Program-made: the position numbers and the translations under genes
Notes under the pieces: model-generated
Database searches by the model: none
The model's input: only the letters and a program-made list of their open reading frames with translations
Told to the model about the DNA's origin: nothing
In this document: in pieces, positions 7,930-15,563 of the stretch
How positions within the stretch are numbered: position 1 is the first letter of the stretch
How the letters are laid out: each line of letters opens with the position of its first letter
Source: a virus
DNA: 50,141 bases
Virus record (IMG/VR): IMGVR_UViG_3300017991_000021
Span: 1 to 50,141 of that record
Reading direction: 5' to 3' (one strand)

Positions 7930-8916
7930 ATGTCCTTTGATCGTGAGTCGTTTGAGAAAGAAGTGGACGCGGCCATTGAGGAAGTAGCCGCCGAGACACA
8001 AGAGACGCAAGGGGCAGAAGGGGCAGAAGGGGCCAAGGAGACGGAGGAGACGAAGGGGGCCGAAAACACTGCCGAGACACAAGAGACCAGTGGAGTTTCT
8101 GAGACTGATACCAGCGAGACCAGCGATACCAGCGAGACCAGCGATACCAGCGAGACCAGCGATACCAGCGAGACCAGCGAGATCGAGACGGTCACGATCA
8201 GCGATGACGCGCTGACTGAGGCTGTCCGCGCTGGTATCCCGCTTGAGCAGGCTCGTCAGTTTTCCTCGGAGGCGGCCCTTCGTGGCGTGACGCAAGCAAT
8301 CAATGAGGCGCTGGACTTCGGGCGCCAAGAGGACGGCGGGGAAGAGGAATCCAAAGAGGACGACCCATTCGCCACCTTCCCGGCGCTTGATCCTGATAGC
8401 GTTGATCCCGAAGTCGCCAAGATACTTGACGCAATAAAGGCGGTTGCGCAAAAGCAGCACGAGGAAATCAAGCAACTCCGTGGCGCACAGGAGGCTGCCA
8501 CGAAGGCCAGCGGGGATGCCGCGGCGAAAGAGGTAGAAGCGCAGTTCGACAAGCAAGTTGAATCGCTTGGGGATGATTTCTCCGAAGTCCTTGGAGTTGG
8601 GTCGTATGCCAGCCTGGCTCCTGGAAGTTCGCAGTTGGCGAATCGTGATAAGATCGCGCAGCAAATGGCTGTAATGTTGGCTGGCTATCAGGCAATGGGC
8701 CAAGAGCCGCCTGCTTTCGAGCAGGTCTTTGATACCGCGGCGAAGGTTGTGTTGCACGACCAGTTTGCTTCGTTGCGTGAGCGGCAGTTGTCCAAGAAGC
8801 TCGCCGATCGTGCCGGTACGCACGTCAGTCGTGCCAGTGGAAAGAACCAGAAGAGTACCAAAGACCCGTTCGATGAAGCGGCTGCTGCCTTGGATTCCAA
8901 GTATTTCGGGAAGTAG
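7930..8916 (+). CDS. Scaffolding / capsid assembly protein
   Basis: 328 aa, very acidic and helical, placed between portal and major capsid as in T7-like phages. The first 90 residues are Glu/Thr/Ser-rich low complexity with four perfect DTSETS repeats coded by an 18-bp DNA repeat. Residues about 150-250 are a predicted coiled coil (DAIKAVAQKQHEEIKQLRG). The C-terminal tail is basic (RASGKNQKSTKD), the typical capsid-binding helix region of scaffolds. AGGAGAG precedes the ATG. A long open frame on the opposite strand is an artefact of the repeats. Confidence 0.85.
   Translation: MSFDRESFEKEVDAAIEEVAAETQETQGAEGAEGAKETEETKGAENTAETQETSGVSETDTSETSDTSETSDTSETSDTSETSEIETVTISDDALTEAVRAGIPLEQARQFSSEAALRGVTQAINEALDFGRQEDGGEEESKEDDPFATFPALDPDSVDPEVAKILDAIKAVAQKQHEEIKQLRGAQEAATKASGDAAAKEVEAQFDKQVESLGDDFSEVLGVGSYASLAPGSSQLANRDKIAQQMAVMLAGYQAMGQEPPAFEQVFDTAAKVVLHDQFASLRERQLSKKLADRAGTHVSRASGKNQKSTKDPFDEAAAALDSKYFGK
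8107..8178 (+). repeat. 18-bp tandem repeat, four perfect copies
   Basis: GATACCAGCGAGACCAGC is repeated exactly four times in frame inside the scaffold gene and codes for DTSETS. Perfect identity at DNA level suggests recent expansion, so copy number may vary between related phages or be mis-assembled. Confidence 0.95.
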
Positions 8917-8961
8917 TAGCGGTCATTCGGTCAGGACGGGCGCAACAAGAGGATACGCAAC

Positions 8962-9999
8962 ATGGCAGGAATCCCGTTTTCTGACATTGACGATGCTGTT
9001 CTACTGACGCAGGAAAACCTCGTCAAGAAGGGCGCATTTCTCGATCTCCAAACCGACCTGACCGATCATGTCGCTGTGCGCGAGATGTGGAAGGACCGCA
9101 AGAAGGTTTTTTCCGGTGGTCATCCGTGGGAGTTTGAGGCGCAGATCGACCACAATCATTCCGCGCGTACCGTGGGGATGTTCGAGACGGACGGTTCGGC
9201 GCTCACGGATACGATGATCCAGATGACCGTTCAGCCGCGCCACGTCAACGCGCACTACATCTACGATCAGCGCGAGCCTTCGTTCCAGCGTGGTGGCGCT
9301 GCAATCGTTGACCTGGTGAAGACCCGGTACGTGGGCATGATGGTTTCGCTGTACGAGCTTCTTGAGGGCATCTTGTGGAACAAGCCCGACGATGACTCGG
9401 ATGAGAAGACGCCTTATGGCCTGAAATACTGGGTGACGCGCAATGCCGCCGAGGGTTTCAATGGTGGCGATCCCGATGGCTTTGCTAGTGGTCGCGCCGG
9501 CAAGAAGACCGCCGACTATCCGCGATGGGCTAACTGGACTGCCCAGTATGCCGAGATCACCAAGGAGGATTTGGTACGCAAGATGCGGCGCGCGCATCGC
9601 AAGACCAAGTTTCGCTCTCCGGTTTCCCACGCCCAGCCCGAGCTTGGCAAGATGCGTAATGGCATCTACACCAATGATTCGGTCCTTGGGATCATGGAGG
9701 AGATTCTTGAAGCGCAGAACATGAATCTCGGGAATGATCTTGCCAGCAAGGATGGCAAGACCCTGTTCAAGTCCACGCCGGTTCTGTATGCGCCTTACCT
9801 CGATGACGACGCGCAGAATCCGATCTACATGCTGGATTGGAAGTGGCTCGCCATCGGCGTCCTGGCTGGCTGGGAGAACAACCTGACCAAGCCGTACATG
9901 GTGCCCAACAAGCACCTGGTTCGGCGGGTCGATCTTGACGCCACGCTACAGATGGTCTGCACGAATCTTCGGAGGCAGGCCGTTATCGCCACTGCGTAA
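8962..9999 (+). CDS. Major capsid protein
   Basis: 345 aa, right after the scaffold gene. Composition and layout fit a HK97-fold major capsid protein of podoviruses: an N-terminal helical arm (residues about 10-55), an extended E-loop-like region, then the P domain, with a C-terminal segment (RRVDLDATLQMVCTNLRRQAV) closing the A domain. The aromatic WEFEAQIDHN and the region near YGLKYWVTRN, typical of coat proteins that bind hexamers of mixed contacts, are present. It forms the icosahedral shell. The next gene is a likely decoration protein, and a hairpin follows that. Confidence 0.88.
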   Translation: MAGIPFSDIDDAVLLTQENLVKKGAFLDLQTDLTDHVAVREMWKDRKKVFSGGHPWEFEAQIDHNHSARTVGMFETDGSALTDTMIQMTVQPRHVNAHYIYDQREPSFQRGGAAIVDLVKTRYVGMMVSLYELLEGILWNKPDDDSDEKTPYGLKYWVTRNAAEGFNGGDPDGFASGRAGKKTADYPRWANWTAQYAEITKEDLVRKMRRAHRKTKFRSPVSHAQPELGKMRNGIYTNDSVLGIMEEILEAQNMNLGNDLASKDGKTLFKSTPVLYAPYLDDDAQNPIYMLDWKWLAIGVLAGWENNLTKPYMVPNKHLVRRVDLDATLQMVCTNLRRQAVIATA

Positions 10000-10047
10000 G
10001 CGCGGCGCTGACATACGAATCGGTCACTTTCACAAACGAGGATAGAC

Positions 10048-10839
10048 ATGAACTTTTCGATTGACGGTCACTTGAAGCAGGCCCCGGTGCGTGTCGCGTG
10101 GGTCTGGTTTGAGGGCGCAACGGCCCTAAGCGAGGGCCAGGGCGTGTGCTACAATTACGACTACGGCACGGACTCTGTTGCGGATGGTCGTCGTGGCACT
10201 CGTGTCGAGCTTCCGTCCACGACCAATGCGCGGTACTTTGCCGGCGTGGCTGCGCGCGATTACTCGGCGGTGTCCACTGGGCAGATGATTGAGATTTATC
10301 TACCCGGCTCGATCTGTAACGTGCTGGCGAAGGCGAACTGCGACTTCGACGCCGGCCTCATTACCTGCGAGGCGGGCGGCACCTACGCCGGCTACTTCCG
10401 CTACGCGGGCTTCGAGGGCGAAGGCTCGGCCGTTCCGCTGCAAGACGTGGACCGCTCTGGGACGGCCGGCAAGGTGCTCGCCAAGCTCCAAGAGGGCTTG
10501 CCGAGCGGCCTGGTCGAGAACGTCACGGTTGTGGACGATGACGCCATTACGCCGATGGTCGGCGGCGTGACGTACCTCACCGGCGCTGACATTACCACCG
10601 GCCATTGCACGGCAGCGCTTGCTGACGCGGTGTACGAGGGACTTCGCAAGAAGTTCTATGTTCTCACTGAGATCGGGACGAACGATTTGGTTGTCACGCC
10701 AGACACGGCCGGCATCCAGTTGGATGGCTCATCCGCATTGGCGTCGTTTTCTCTCGATTCCGCGGACGAGGAAATCACCCTAGAGTCGTGTAGCGGCATT
10801 TGGGTGACTCGCGGATTGACTGGCGCGACCGAGGCGTAA
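10048..10839 (+). CDS. Putative head decoration / structural protein
   Basis: 263 aa, mostly beta-rich with many Gly, Ala, Thr and Asp residues. It is placed directly after the major capsid gene and before a strong hairpin, the usual position of a capsid-stabilising or decoration protein. An N-terminal part (VCYNYDYGTDSVADGRRGTRVE) looks like the small beta-barrel seen in such proteins; the remainder is unique to me. Assignment is by position and composition only. A second coat-like protein is the alternative. Confidence 0.65.
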   Translation: MNFSIDGHLKQAPVRVAWVWFEGATALSEGQGVCYNYDYGTDSVADGRRGTRVELPSTTNARYFAGVAARDYSAVSTGQMIEIYLPGSICNVLAKANCDFDAGLITCEAGGTYAGYFRYAGFEGEGSAVPLQDVDRSGTAGKVLAKLQEGLPSGLVENVTVVDDDAITPMVGGVTYLTGADITTGHCTAALADAVYEGLRKKFYVLTEIGTNDLVVTPDTAGIQLDGSSALASFSLDSADEEITLESCSGIWVTRGLTGATEA

Positions 10840-10860
10840 TTAACGCCCGGCCCGGGTCTA

Positions 10861-10902
10861 GCCGCCGGTAGGGTGCCTCGCGCTCTCTCCCCTACCGGCG
10901 GC
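10861..10902 (+). terminator. 13-bp GC hairpin after head genes
   Basis: GCCGCCGGTAGGG (10861-10873) pairs perfectly with 10890-10902 around a 16-base loop. The following ACACTCTTTCC has only a weak T run. It separates head from tail genes, the place where many phages carry a partial terminator that keeps capsid mRNA high. Confidence 0.6.
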
Positions 10903-10928
10903 ACACTCTTTCCTGAAAGCTCAGCGCT

Positions 10929-11720
10929 ATGGCCGAGTCGAGCCTATCCATTGGGGTTGCTGATCTCCGGGAGGAGGTCGGTTTTTTCCTCGGATACGGC
11001 AGTGCGTCCGGAAGCTGGTCGGCCGCGCAGCTTGCGGAGATCAACAAAGTCGTCAAGAGTGGGGTGCGTCGCGTCTACTATCCGCCGGCCGTGTCGCCGG
11101 AGACGACTGGCTATGAGTGGTCGTTCCTCCGTCCGTGGACGACCCTTGCGCTCGTGGCCGACGATTACGACTATGATCTCCCCGACGACTTCGGGCGGCT
11201 ACTGGGGCAATTCCACTATGATAAGGAAATCTACCTTCACTCCATAGCGGAAATCTCCACTGCGCAACTCTTGGAATTGCGCGCTAACTCTTACGTAAGT
11301 GGCGATCCTGAGTTTTGTTCAGTGCGCTACAAAAGCTCCGATGGCTCCGAGGGGCAGCGCCACGAGGTACTGTTCTTCCCGGTCCCGAGCACTGACCGCA
11401 CGCTGCACTATCAATACGAGGCATATCAGGGTGAATTGACGGATGATTACCCTTATCCCCTCGGCGGGATGCAGCTTGCGGAATTGTATATCGAAAGTTG
11501 CCTGGCCGTCGCCGAACAGCGGCCAGATGATGCGCCTGGATTGCATAGCCAGATGTTCGAGCGCCTGCTGATTGATGCCGTGATGCGCGATCGGAAACGT
11601 GGTGGTGCCTATTTCGGCCAGATGGGCGATGCCTACGTGACCGAGGATGCAACGTGGCGCCGGGGGCAGAAACTCCGTGACGGCACGTATGAGATTACTT
11701 ACGGCGGGGGCTATTTGTAA
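10929..11720 (+). CDS. Tail tubular protein A-like head-tail connector
   Basis: 263 aa. Located after the capsid genes and before the tail-nozzle gene, as T7 gp11 is. The motif YDYDLPDDFGRLLGQFHYD near residue 80 is typical of this adaptor family, and the middle holds a beta region (HEVLFFPVPSTDRTLHYQYEAY) followed by a helical C-terminal half. It would form the ring below the portal to which the nozzle attaches. The stop overlaps the next start (TAATG), so the genes are coupled. Confidence 0.8.
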   Translation: MAESSLSIGVADLREEVGFFLGYGSASGSWSAAQLAEINKVVKSGVRRVYYPPAVSPETTGYEWSFLRPWTTLALVADDYDYDLPDDFGRLLGQFHYDKEIYLHSIAEISTAQLLELRANSYVSGDPEFCSVRYKSSDGSEGQRHEVLFFPVPSTDRTLHYQYEAYQGELTDDYPYPLGGMQLAELYIESCLAVAEQRPDDAPGLHSQMFERLLIDAVMRDRKRGGAYFGQMGDAYVTEDATWRRGQKLRDGTYEITYGGGYL

Positions 11721-11950
11721 TGCCGAAGCAAGCAGAGGCCGAGCGCCTAGCTGAGCGGCGGCGCGTCGATGAGTACATGCGGCGGAAACAGGCTGGTCGT
11801 GCGACCTACGCCAAGAAGACGGCGCCGCCGCCCAAGAAGCCTACGCATAGTGACGTTGCGAGAAAACGCCGTGAAGCGATTGTTAAGAAAACCGCGCCCT
11901 CGGGTTTCCGGGCTTTGCTCGCGGCCTTGGGGATGGACATAGAGGAGTAA
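11720..11950 (+). CDS. Small highly basic protein
   Basis: 76 aa, helical and rich in Arg, Lys and Ala (RLAERRRVDEYMRRKQAG), with a Pro-Lys linker and a short hydrophobic C-terminal helix. Its ATG overlaps the stop of the connector gene. No family recognised. It may help tail assembly or condense DNA near the portal, but only its location supports that. Confidence 0.6.
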   Translation: MPKQAEAERLAERRRVDEYMRRKQAGRATYAKKTAPPPKKPTHSDVARKRREAIVKKTAPSGFRALLAALGMDIEE

Positions 11951-11952
11951 CC

Positions 11953-12258
11953 ATGTCTGCTAGTGCTTTTACGCATACCGGGGATTCCTCGTCGGAGCAA
12001 GTGCTTGCTGCTGACGAGCACCGTGATTTCGTCACGTTGCAACTCCAGAACGCCAATGCTGCTTTTCTGGCGTTCGGCGAAGCGGCAGCAAATAACACGG
12101 GAATCAAGCTCTTCAATGCGCAGGATTCTGTTCGTGTCAAGGGTGCCAAGGCTCGCGGCGTGATTAACGCCTTCTCGGCTGGCGCAGCGGTAATCGGGAT
12201 CGAGACAACCGAGGATGTTGAGTATCGCCCCGGCCCGGATACTTACGGCAAGCAGTAG
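11953..12258 (+). CDS. Small virion structural protein
   Basis: 101 aa, beta-rich, three bases after the previous gene. It has the pattern of small phage proteins that begin with a Ser/Thr-rich strand, a charged turn (VLAADEHRDFVTLQLQNAN), a Phe-rich strand (AFLAFGEAAANNTGIKL) and a final YRPGP. I recall such proteins between connector and tail genes in several podovirus-like genomes. It is probably a tail or decoration subunit. No biochemical role is known to me. Confidence 0.65.
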   Translation: MSASAFTHTGDSSSEQVLAADEHRDFVTLQLQNANAAFLAFGEAAANNTGIKLFNAQDSVRVKGAKARGVINAFSAGAAVIGIETTEDVEYRPGPDTYGKQ

Positions 12259-12302
12259 CGCTACTACACACTTTCGATTTCTACTTCCACCGGAGACAAG
12301 AA

Positions 12303-13220
12303 ATGCTGTCAAGAATTGCCTCGTTGCTGCGTATGTCGCCTGCTGCCCCGGAGAATCCGGGCTTGCTGTTTGCCCACGGGGACACGGTGCCCACGAATGG
12401 CACGTCCGGCTATTTGCCCGGCTGCATCTTTCAGCATATCGACGGCGGCGCCGGTGCTGTGCTGTACGTCAACGAGGGTACGTACTCTTCGTGCGACTTC
12501 AACCTACTGGAAAGCACGTCAGGTAACATGTCAGTGGATGGCAATCTAACTGTCAGTGGCGCTTCTGGGGTTGAGGTTGATAACGCCACGCCCACCAAGG
12601 TCTTGAAAGGCGGTAGCTACTCTTCGATGCTTACGCATCAGGGGAGCACGCTGGTGGATATTGCTGCTGAAGGCGCCAGCGATGGTTGGTACATCGCATA
12701 CGCGGCCTACATTCGAGCCACGGCCGAAGACGCCAAGCCGTTTGGCTACACCGTGACGATGGAGACCACTGACACGACTGGCATCGATCGGATGCAGGCG
12801 GGCCAGTTTATCTCCCTCCTCGGCACTTCTGGAGGTTCGGAGTCCGCGAATCTAAAGACTCGCGGCGGCGACCCGACCGCTGGTATGTTCGCAACGTGGC
12901 ATAAGGTTGGTGGTAACGCCAATGCGAGCGCTGCTGCGGGCTCGCTGATTGCCGCTGCGTGGATTGACAACCAGTGCTCATTCACTCCGGGTGGTGAGGA
13001 GTACGGCATTTTCGCCACGACTGGCGGTAGCGTGCCCGATGCCTTTATTGGCTTCGAGACTAGTTCATCTGGTTACGCTCAGCTTTTCTATTTCGACGAG
13101 ACGTTCGATAGCGGCGCTGGTACGTGCGTCGAGACTTCCGCCGTGCCTGCTACCCAGGATGCGCGGATCAAGGTTTGGTACGACGGCAAGCAGTATTACC
13201 TGCCGCTTTACTCCGAATAG
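12303..13220 (+). CDS. Putative virion structural protein
   Basis: 305 aa. The first 60 residues contain NGTSGYLPGCIFQHIDGG and VLYVNEGTYSSCDFN, a pattern I recall from phage structural proteins where a Gly-Cys strand precedes a Tyr-Val-Asn-Glu-Gly turn. The remainder is Gly/Ser/Ala-rich and beta-like. Located between tail connector and nozzle genes, so it is probably a tail or capsid surface protein. It may be related to the 263-aa protein encoded after the capsid gene in general make-up, but not clearly in sequence. Confidence 0.65.
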   Translation: MLSRIASLLRMSPAAPENPGLLFAHGDTVPTNGTSGYLPGCIFQHIDGGAGAVLYVNEGTYSSCDFNLLESTSGNMSVDGNLTVSGASGVEVDNATPTKVLKGGSYSSMLTHQGSTLVDIAAEGASDGWYIAYAAYIRATAEDAKPFGYTVTMETTDTTGIDRMQAGQFISLLGTSGGSESANLKTRGGDPTAGMFATWHKVGGNANASAAAGSLIAAAWIDNQCSFTPGGEEYGIFATTGGSVPDAFIGFETSSSGYAQLFYFDETFDSGAGTCVETSAVPATQDARIKVWYDGKQYYLPLYSE

Positions 13221-13229
13221 GAAGACGCC

Positions 13230-15563
13230 GTGGCGAAGAAGCGCCAAATAGCCATTCAATTCCCGCTCGCGGGATTGAATCGGCAGGCGGCGTACAGGCA
13301 GCAACGGCCATTCTCAAGCCAGGATTTGCTCAATGTGCGCCCCGAGTCCACTGCGGAGGGCCGCGAGCGTGGAGGGTCTAGGCCCGGCTTGGTGGAGTCT
13401 CACCGCGATGATCTTGGCGATGAAGTACGTCTCCTTGCGCCAATGACTTTGGCGCTCGGGGATAACTTCACAGCTTGGTCCGACACTTTCTCCGGCTCCT
13501 CTATGGCCGAAGCGTGGACTCAGGCTTCTTGGTCTGACGATGTACCGTCCATTCTTCCGTCAGCACTAGCTAGCATCGACGATAGTGTCAGCGATGCCGC
13601 GGTGGTACTCGACGCGCTAAACATTGACACGACCGAGAACTACGTCGTGGAAATGTTCTTGGTGCCGTGGGATGGTGCCTGGCATGGCACATACCGGCTC
13701 TATCTGCGCCTCGATGACACCACGCCAGATATTACCACAGATGGCGTGCTGATCGAGTTGACTATGACGGGCACGGATGGCGCGTATAGCGCATCGTTGC
13801 TGTCATACGATGGCGCAGTCGAGACAGAAGTTGACACAGCGGATGACACGCTCGGTTCGGCTAAGCCAGGCTGGCTTAGCGTAACTGTTAGCGGTGATGA
13901 CGTTACGGTGTACTGGGGCGGCAGTGCAATCCTGTCAGGCACGGTGGATGCGCATACGGGCACCCGTGTAGGATTCGGGTTGGAGTGCTCCGTAGATGGT
14001 GGCTTGTGCCTTGCCAATGTCTTTCGGGTCCAATACTATTCGGCCAGCGAAATCTCCGGTTCCCGGTCAATGTTGGTTGCATCCGCGGACGGCAACTTGT
14101 ACCGGGAGACGTACTATGGCCGCATGGAGGCCGTCACTACGGACCTGTCGCTCAGTAGTGACCATGCGCTCTCGGCGGCTCAGAGCGGGCAGCAACTCTA
14201 CATCGCAGACTACGGCGCCGCCAAGGCCACTGGCACGGATGGTGTTGTCTCTGGGGCGGAGTTAGACTCCGCAACGTATGACGATTGGACTGCATTAGGG
14301 ATCAGCGCTCACGATGATGTAGTAGTCATCTCGAATGTAACTGGCGACACCGTAGCTGGTACTTACGCAATTGACTCTATTGCTGCCGGGGCCATTACCT
14401 TGACGGCCGCGCCCGGCGACGGAACATGCTCATTCCGCATCGAGCGCGGGCCAAAGGTGTACGACCCTTCGGCAGGTACGCTCTCGCCCTGGACGGCCAC
14501 TGCTGGGCAAGTCCCCACTGGATGTCCGCTGATTGCGAGGCACCTTGATAGGCTCTTCGTAGGTGGTGCGGACATTGCTCCGCATGTTTGGTATGCCTCG
14601 CGGCAAGGCACGGAGACGGATTTTGATTACGCGCAGACGGATTCGCAGCGCGCCGTTGCCGGGACCGCCAGTGAGGCTGGGGTGCCCGGCGAGCCGTTGA
14701 CGGCTCTGGTGCCGCATAGCGATGATTATCTTATCATGGCTTGCCACAACTCCCTGTGGATATTGCGCGGCGATCCGGCTTACGGCGGGTCGCTAGATGC
14801 CGTCAGCCGCACGGTCGGAATGATTGGAAAAGACGCCTGGTGCTTGGGGCCATCGGGCGAGTTGATCTTCTTGTCGCTAGATGGACTCTATATCCTGCCG
14901 GCTGGCGGTAGCTCGTTCCCGATCTCGATTTCTCGCGAGATTTTGCCGCGAGAGTTCTTGAATCTCGATCCGAACGCCGTTACGGCATCCCTGGAATATG
15001 ACACGCAAGGGCGCGGCGTGCATATTTTCCTGACGCCGGATTCGAGCAACGCGAGAATCCATTGGTGGTTAGACTGGGATACAAAGACATTCTGGCCGGT
15101 GTCGCTATCCGCCACGCACGAACCAACTGTCACTTGCGCTTATCAGGCCGTGGCAATAGAAGATAGCGCTGTGATTCTTGGGTGCCGCGACGGGATGCTG
15201 CGGCGATTCTCTGATCTGGCCGCTAATGATTGCGGTACGGCCTATTCGTCCTATGCTGTCTTGGGGCCAATCGCGCTGGCGCCAGATGCGTATGTTGGTC
15301 GTGTGGTGTCGATGGATGCTGTCATGGCTGAGGATTGCGGCCCTGTTACCTGGACGCTGCATCCGGCCTTGACATTCGAGGGGGCGCACGCTGCGGGTGC
15401 CTCGGATACCGGCTCCTGGGCCGAAGGACTGAACGCCACGGTTCGGCCGGCATGTCGTGGGCAAGCGTTCACGTTGAAATTAACCGGAGCGGATCATCGC
15501 TGGTGGGCGGTCGAACAGATCGTGGCAACGATTGAGGCCGTGGGCGTGAGGAGGATAGCGTAG
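13230..15563 (+). CDS. Tail tubular protein B-like nozzle
   Basis: 777 aa with a GTG start ten bases after the previous stop. The opening (QIAIQFPLAGLNRQAAYRQQ) and the later region with VPHSDDYLIMACHNSLWILR, GMIGKDAWCLGPSGELIFLS and VHIFLTPDS match the beta-propeller-like nozzle protein (T7 gp12 family) that forms the tail tube end. Residues about 85-280 look like an inserted beta-sandwich (MVEMFLVPWDGAW-type region), perhaps a carbohydrate-binding or lectin-like module. The gene is followed by the fibre gene with a TAGTG overlap. Confidence 0.85.
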   Translation: MAKKRQIAIQFPLAGLNRQAAYRQQRPFSSQDLLNVRPESTAEGRERGGSRPGLVESHRDDLGDEVRLLAPMTLALGDNFTAWSDTFSGSSMAEAWTQASWSDDVPSILPSALASIDDSVSDAAVVLDALNIDTTENYVVEMFLVPWDGAWHGTYRLYLRLDDTTPDITTDGVLIELTMTGTDGAYSASLLSYDGAVETEVDTADDTLGSAKPGWLSVTVSGDDVTVYWGGSAILSGTVDAHTGTRVGFGLECSVDGGLCLANVFRVQYYSASEISGSRSMLVASADGNLYRETYYGRMEAVTTDLSLSSDHALSAAQSGQQLYIADYGAAKATGTDGVVSGAELDSATYDDWTALGISAHDDVVVISNVTGDTVAGTYAIDSIAAGAITLTAAPGDGTCSFRIERGPKVYDPSAGTLSPWTATAGQVPTGCPLIARHLDRLFVGGADIAPHVWYASRQGTETDFDYAQTDSQRAVAGTASEAGVPGEPLTALVPHSDDYLIMACHNSLWILRGDPAYGGSLDAVSRTVGMIGKDAWCLGPSGELIFLSLDGLYILPAGGSSFPISISREILPREFLNLDPNAVTASLEYDTQGRGVHIFLTPDSSNARIHWWLDWDTKTFWPVSLSATHEPTVTCAYQAVAIEDSAVILGCRDGMLRRFSDLAANDCGTAYSSYAVLGPIALAPDAYVGRVVSMDAVMAEDCGPVTWTLHPALTFEGAHAAGASDTGSWAEGLNATVRPACRGQAFTLKLTGADHRWWAVEQIVATIEAVGVRRIA

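Noticed and set aside
7927-8823. A 298-codon open frame on the minus strand opposite the scaffold gene
   Set aside because: It arises from the repeats and codon bias of the scaffold gene, has a Gly-Leu-Ala-Gly-Ile-Ala low-complexity product, no ribosome site and no partner genes on that strand.
9001-9915. A 304-codon minus-strand frame opposite the capsid gene
   Set aside because: The sense strand encodes a convincing major capsid protein; the antisense product has no recognisable domain and lacks a start signal.
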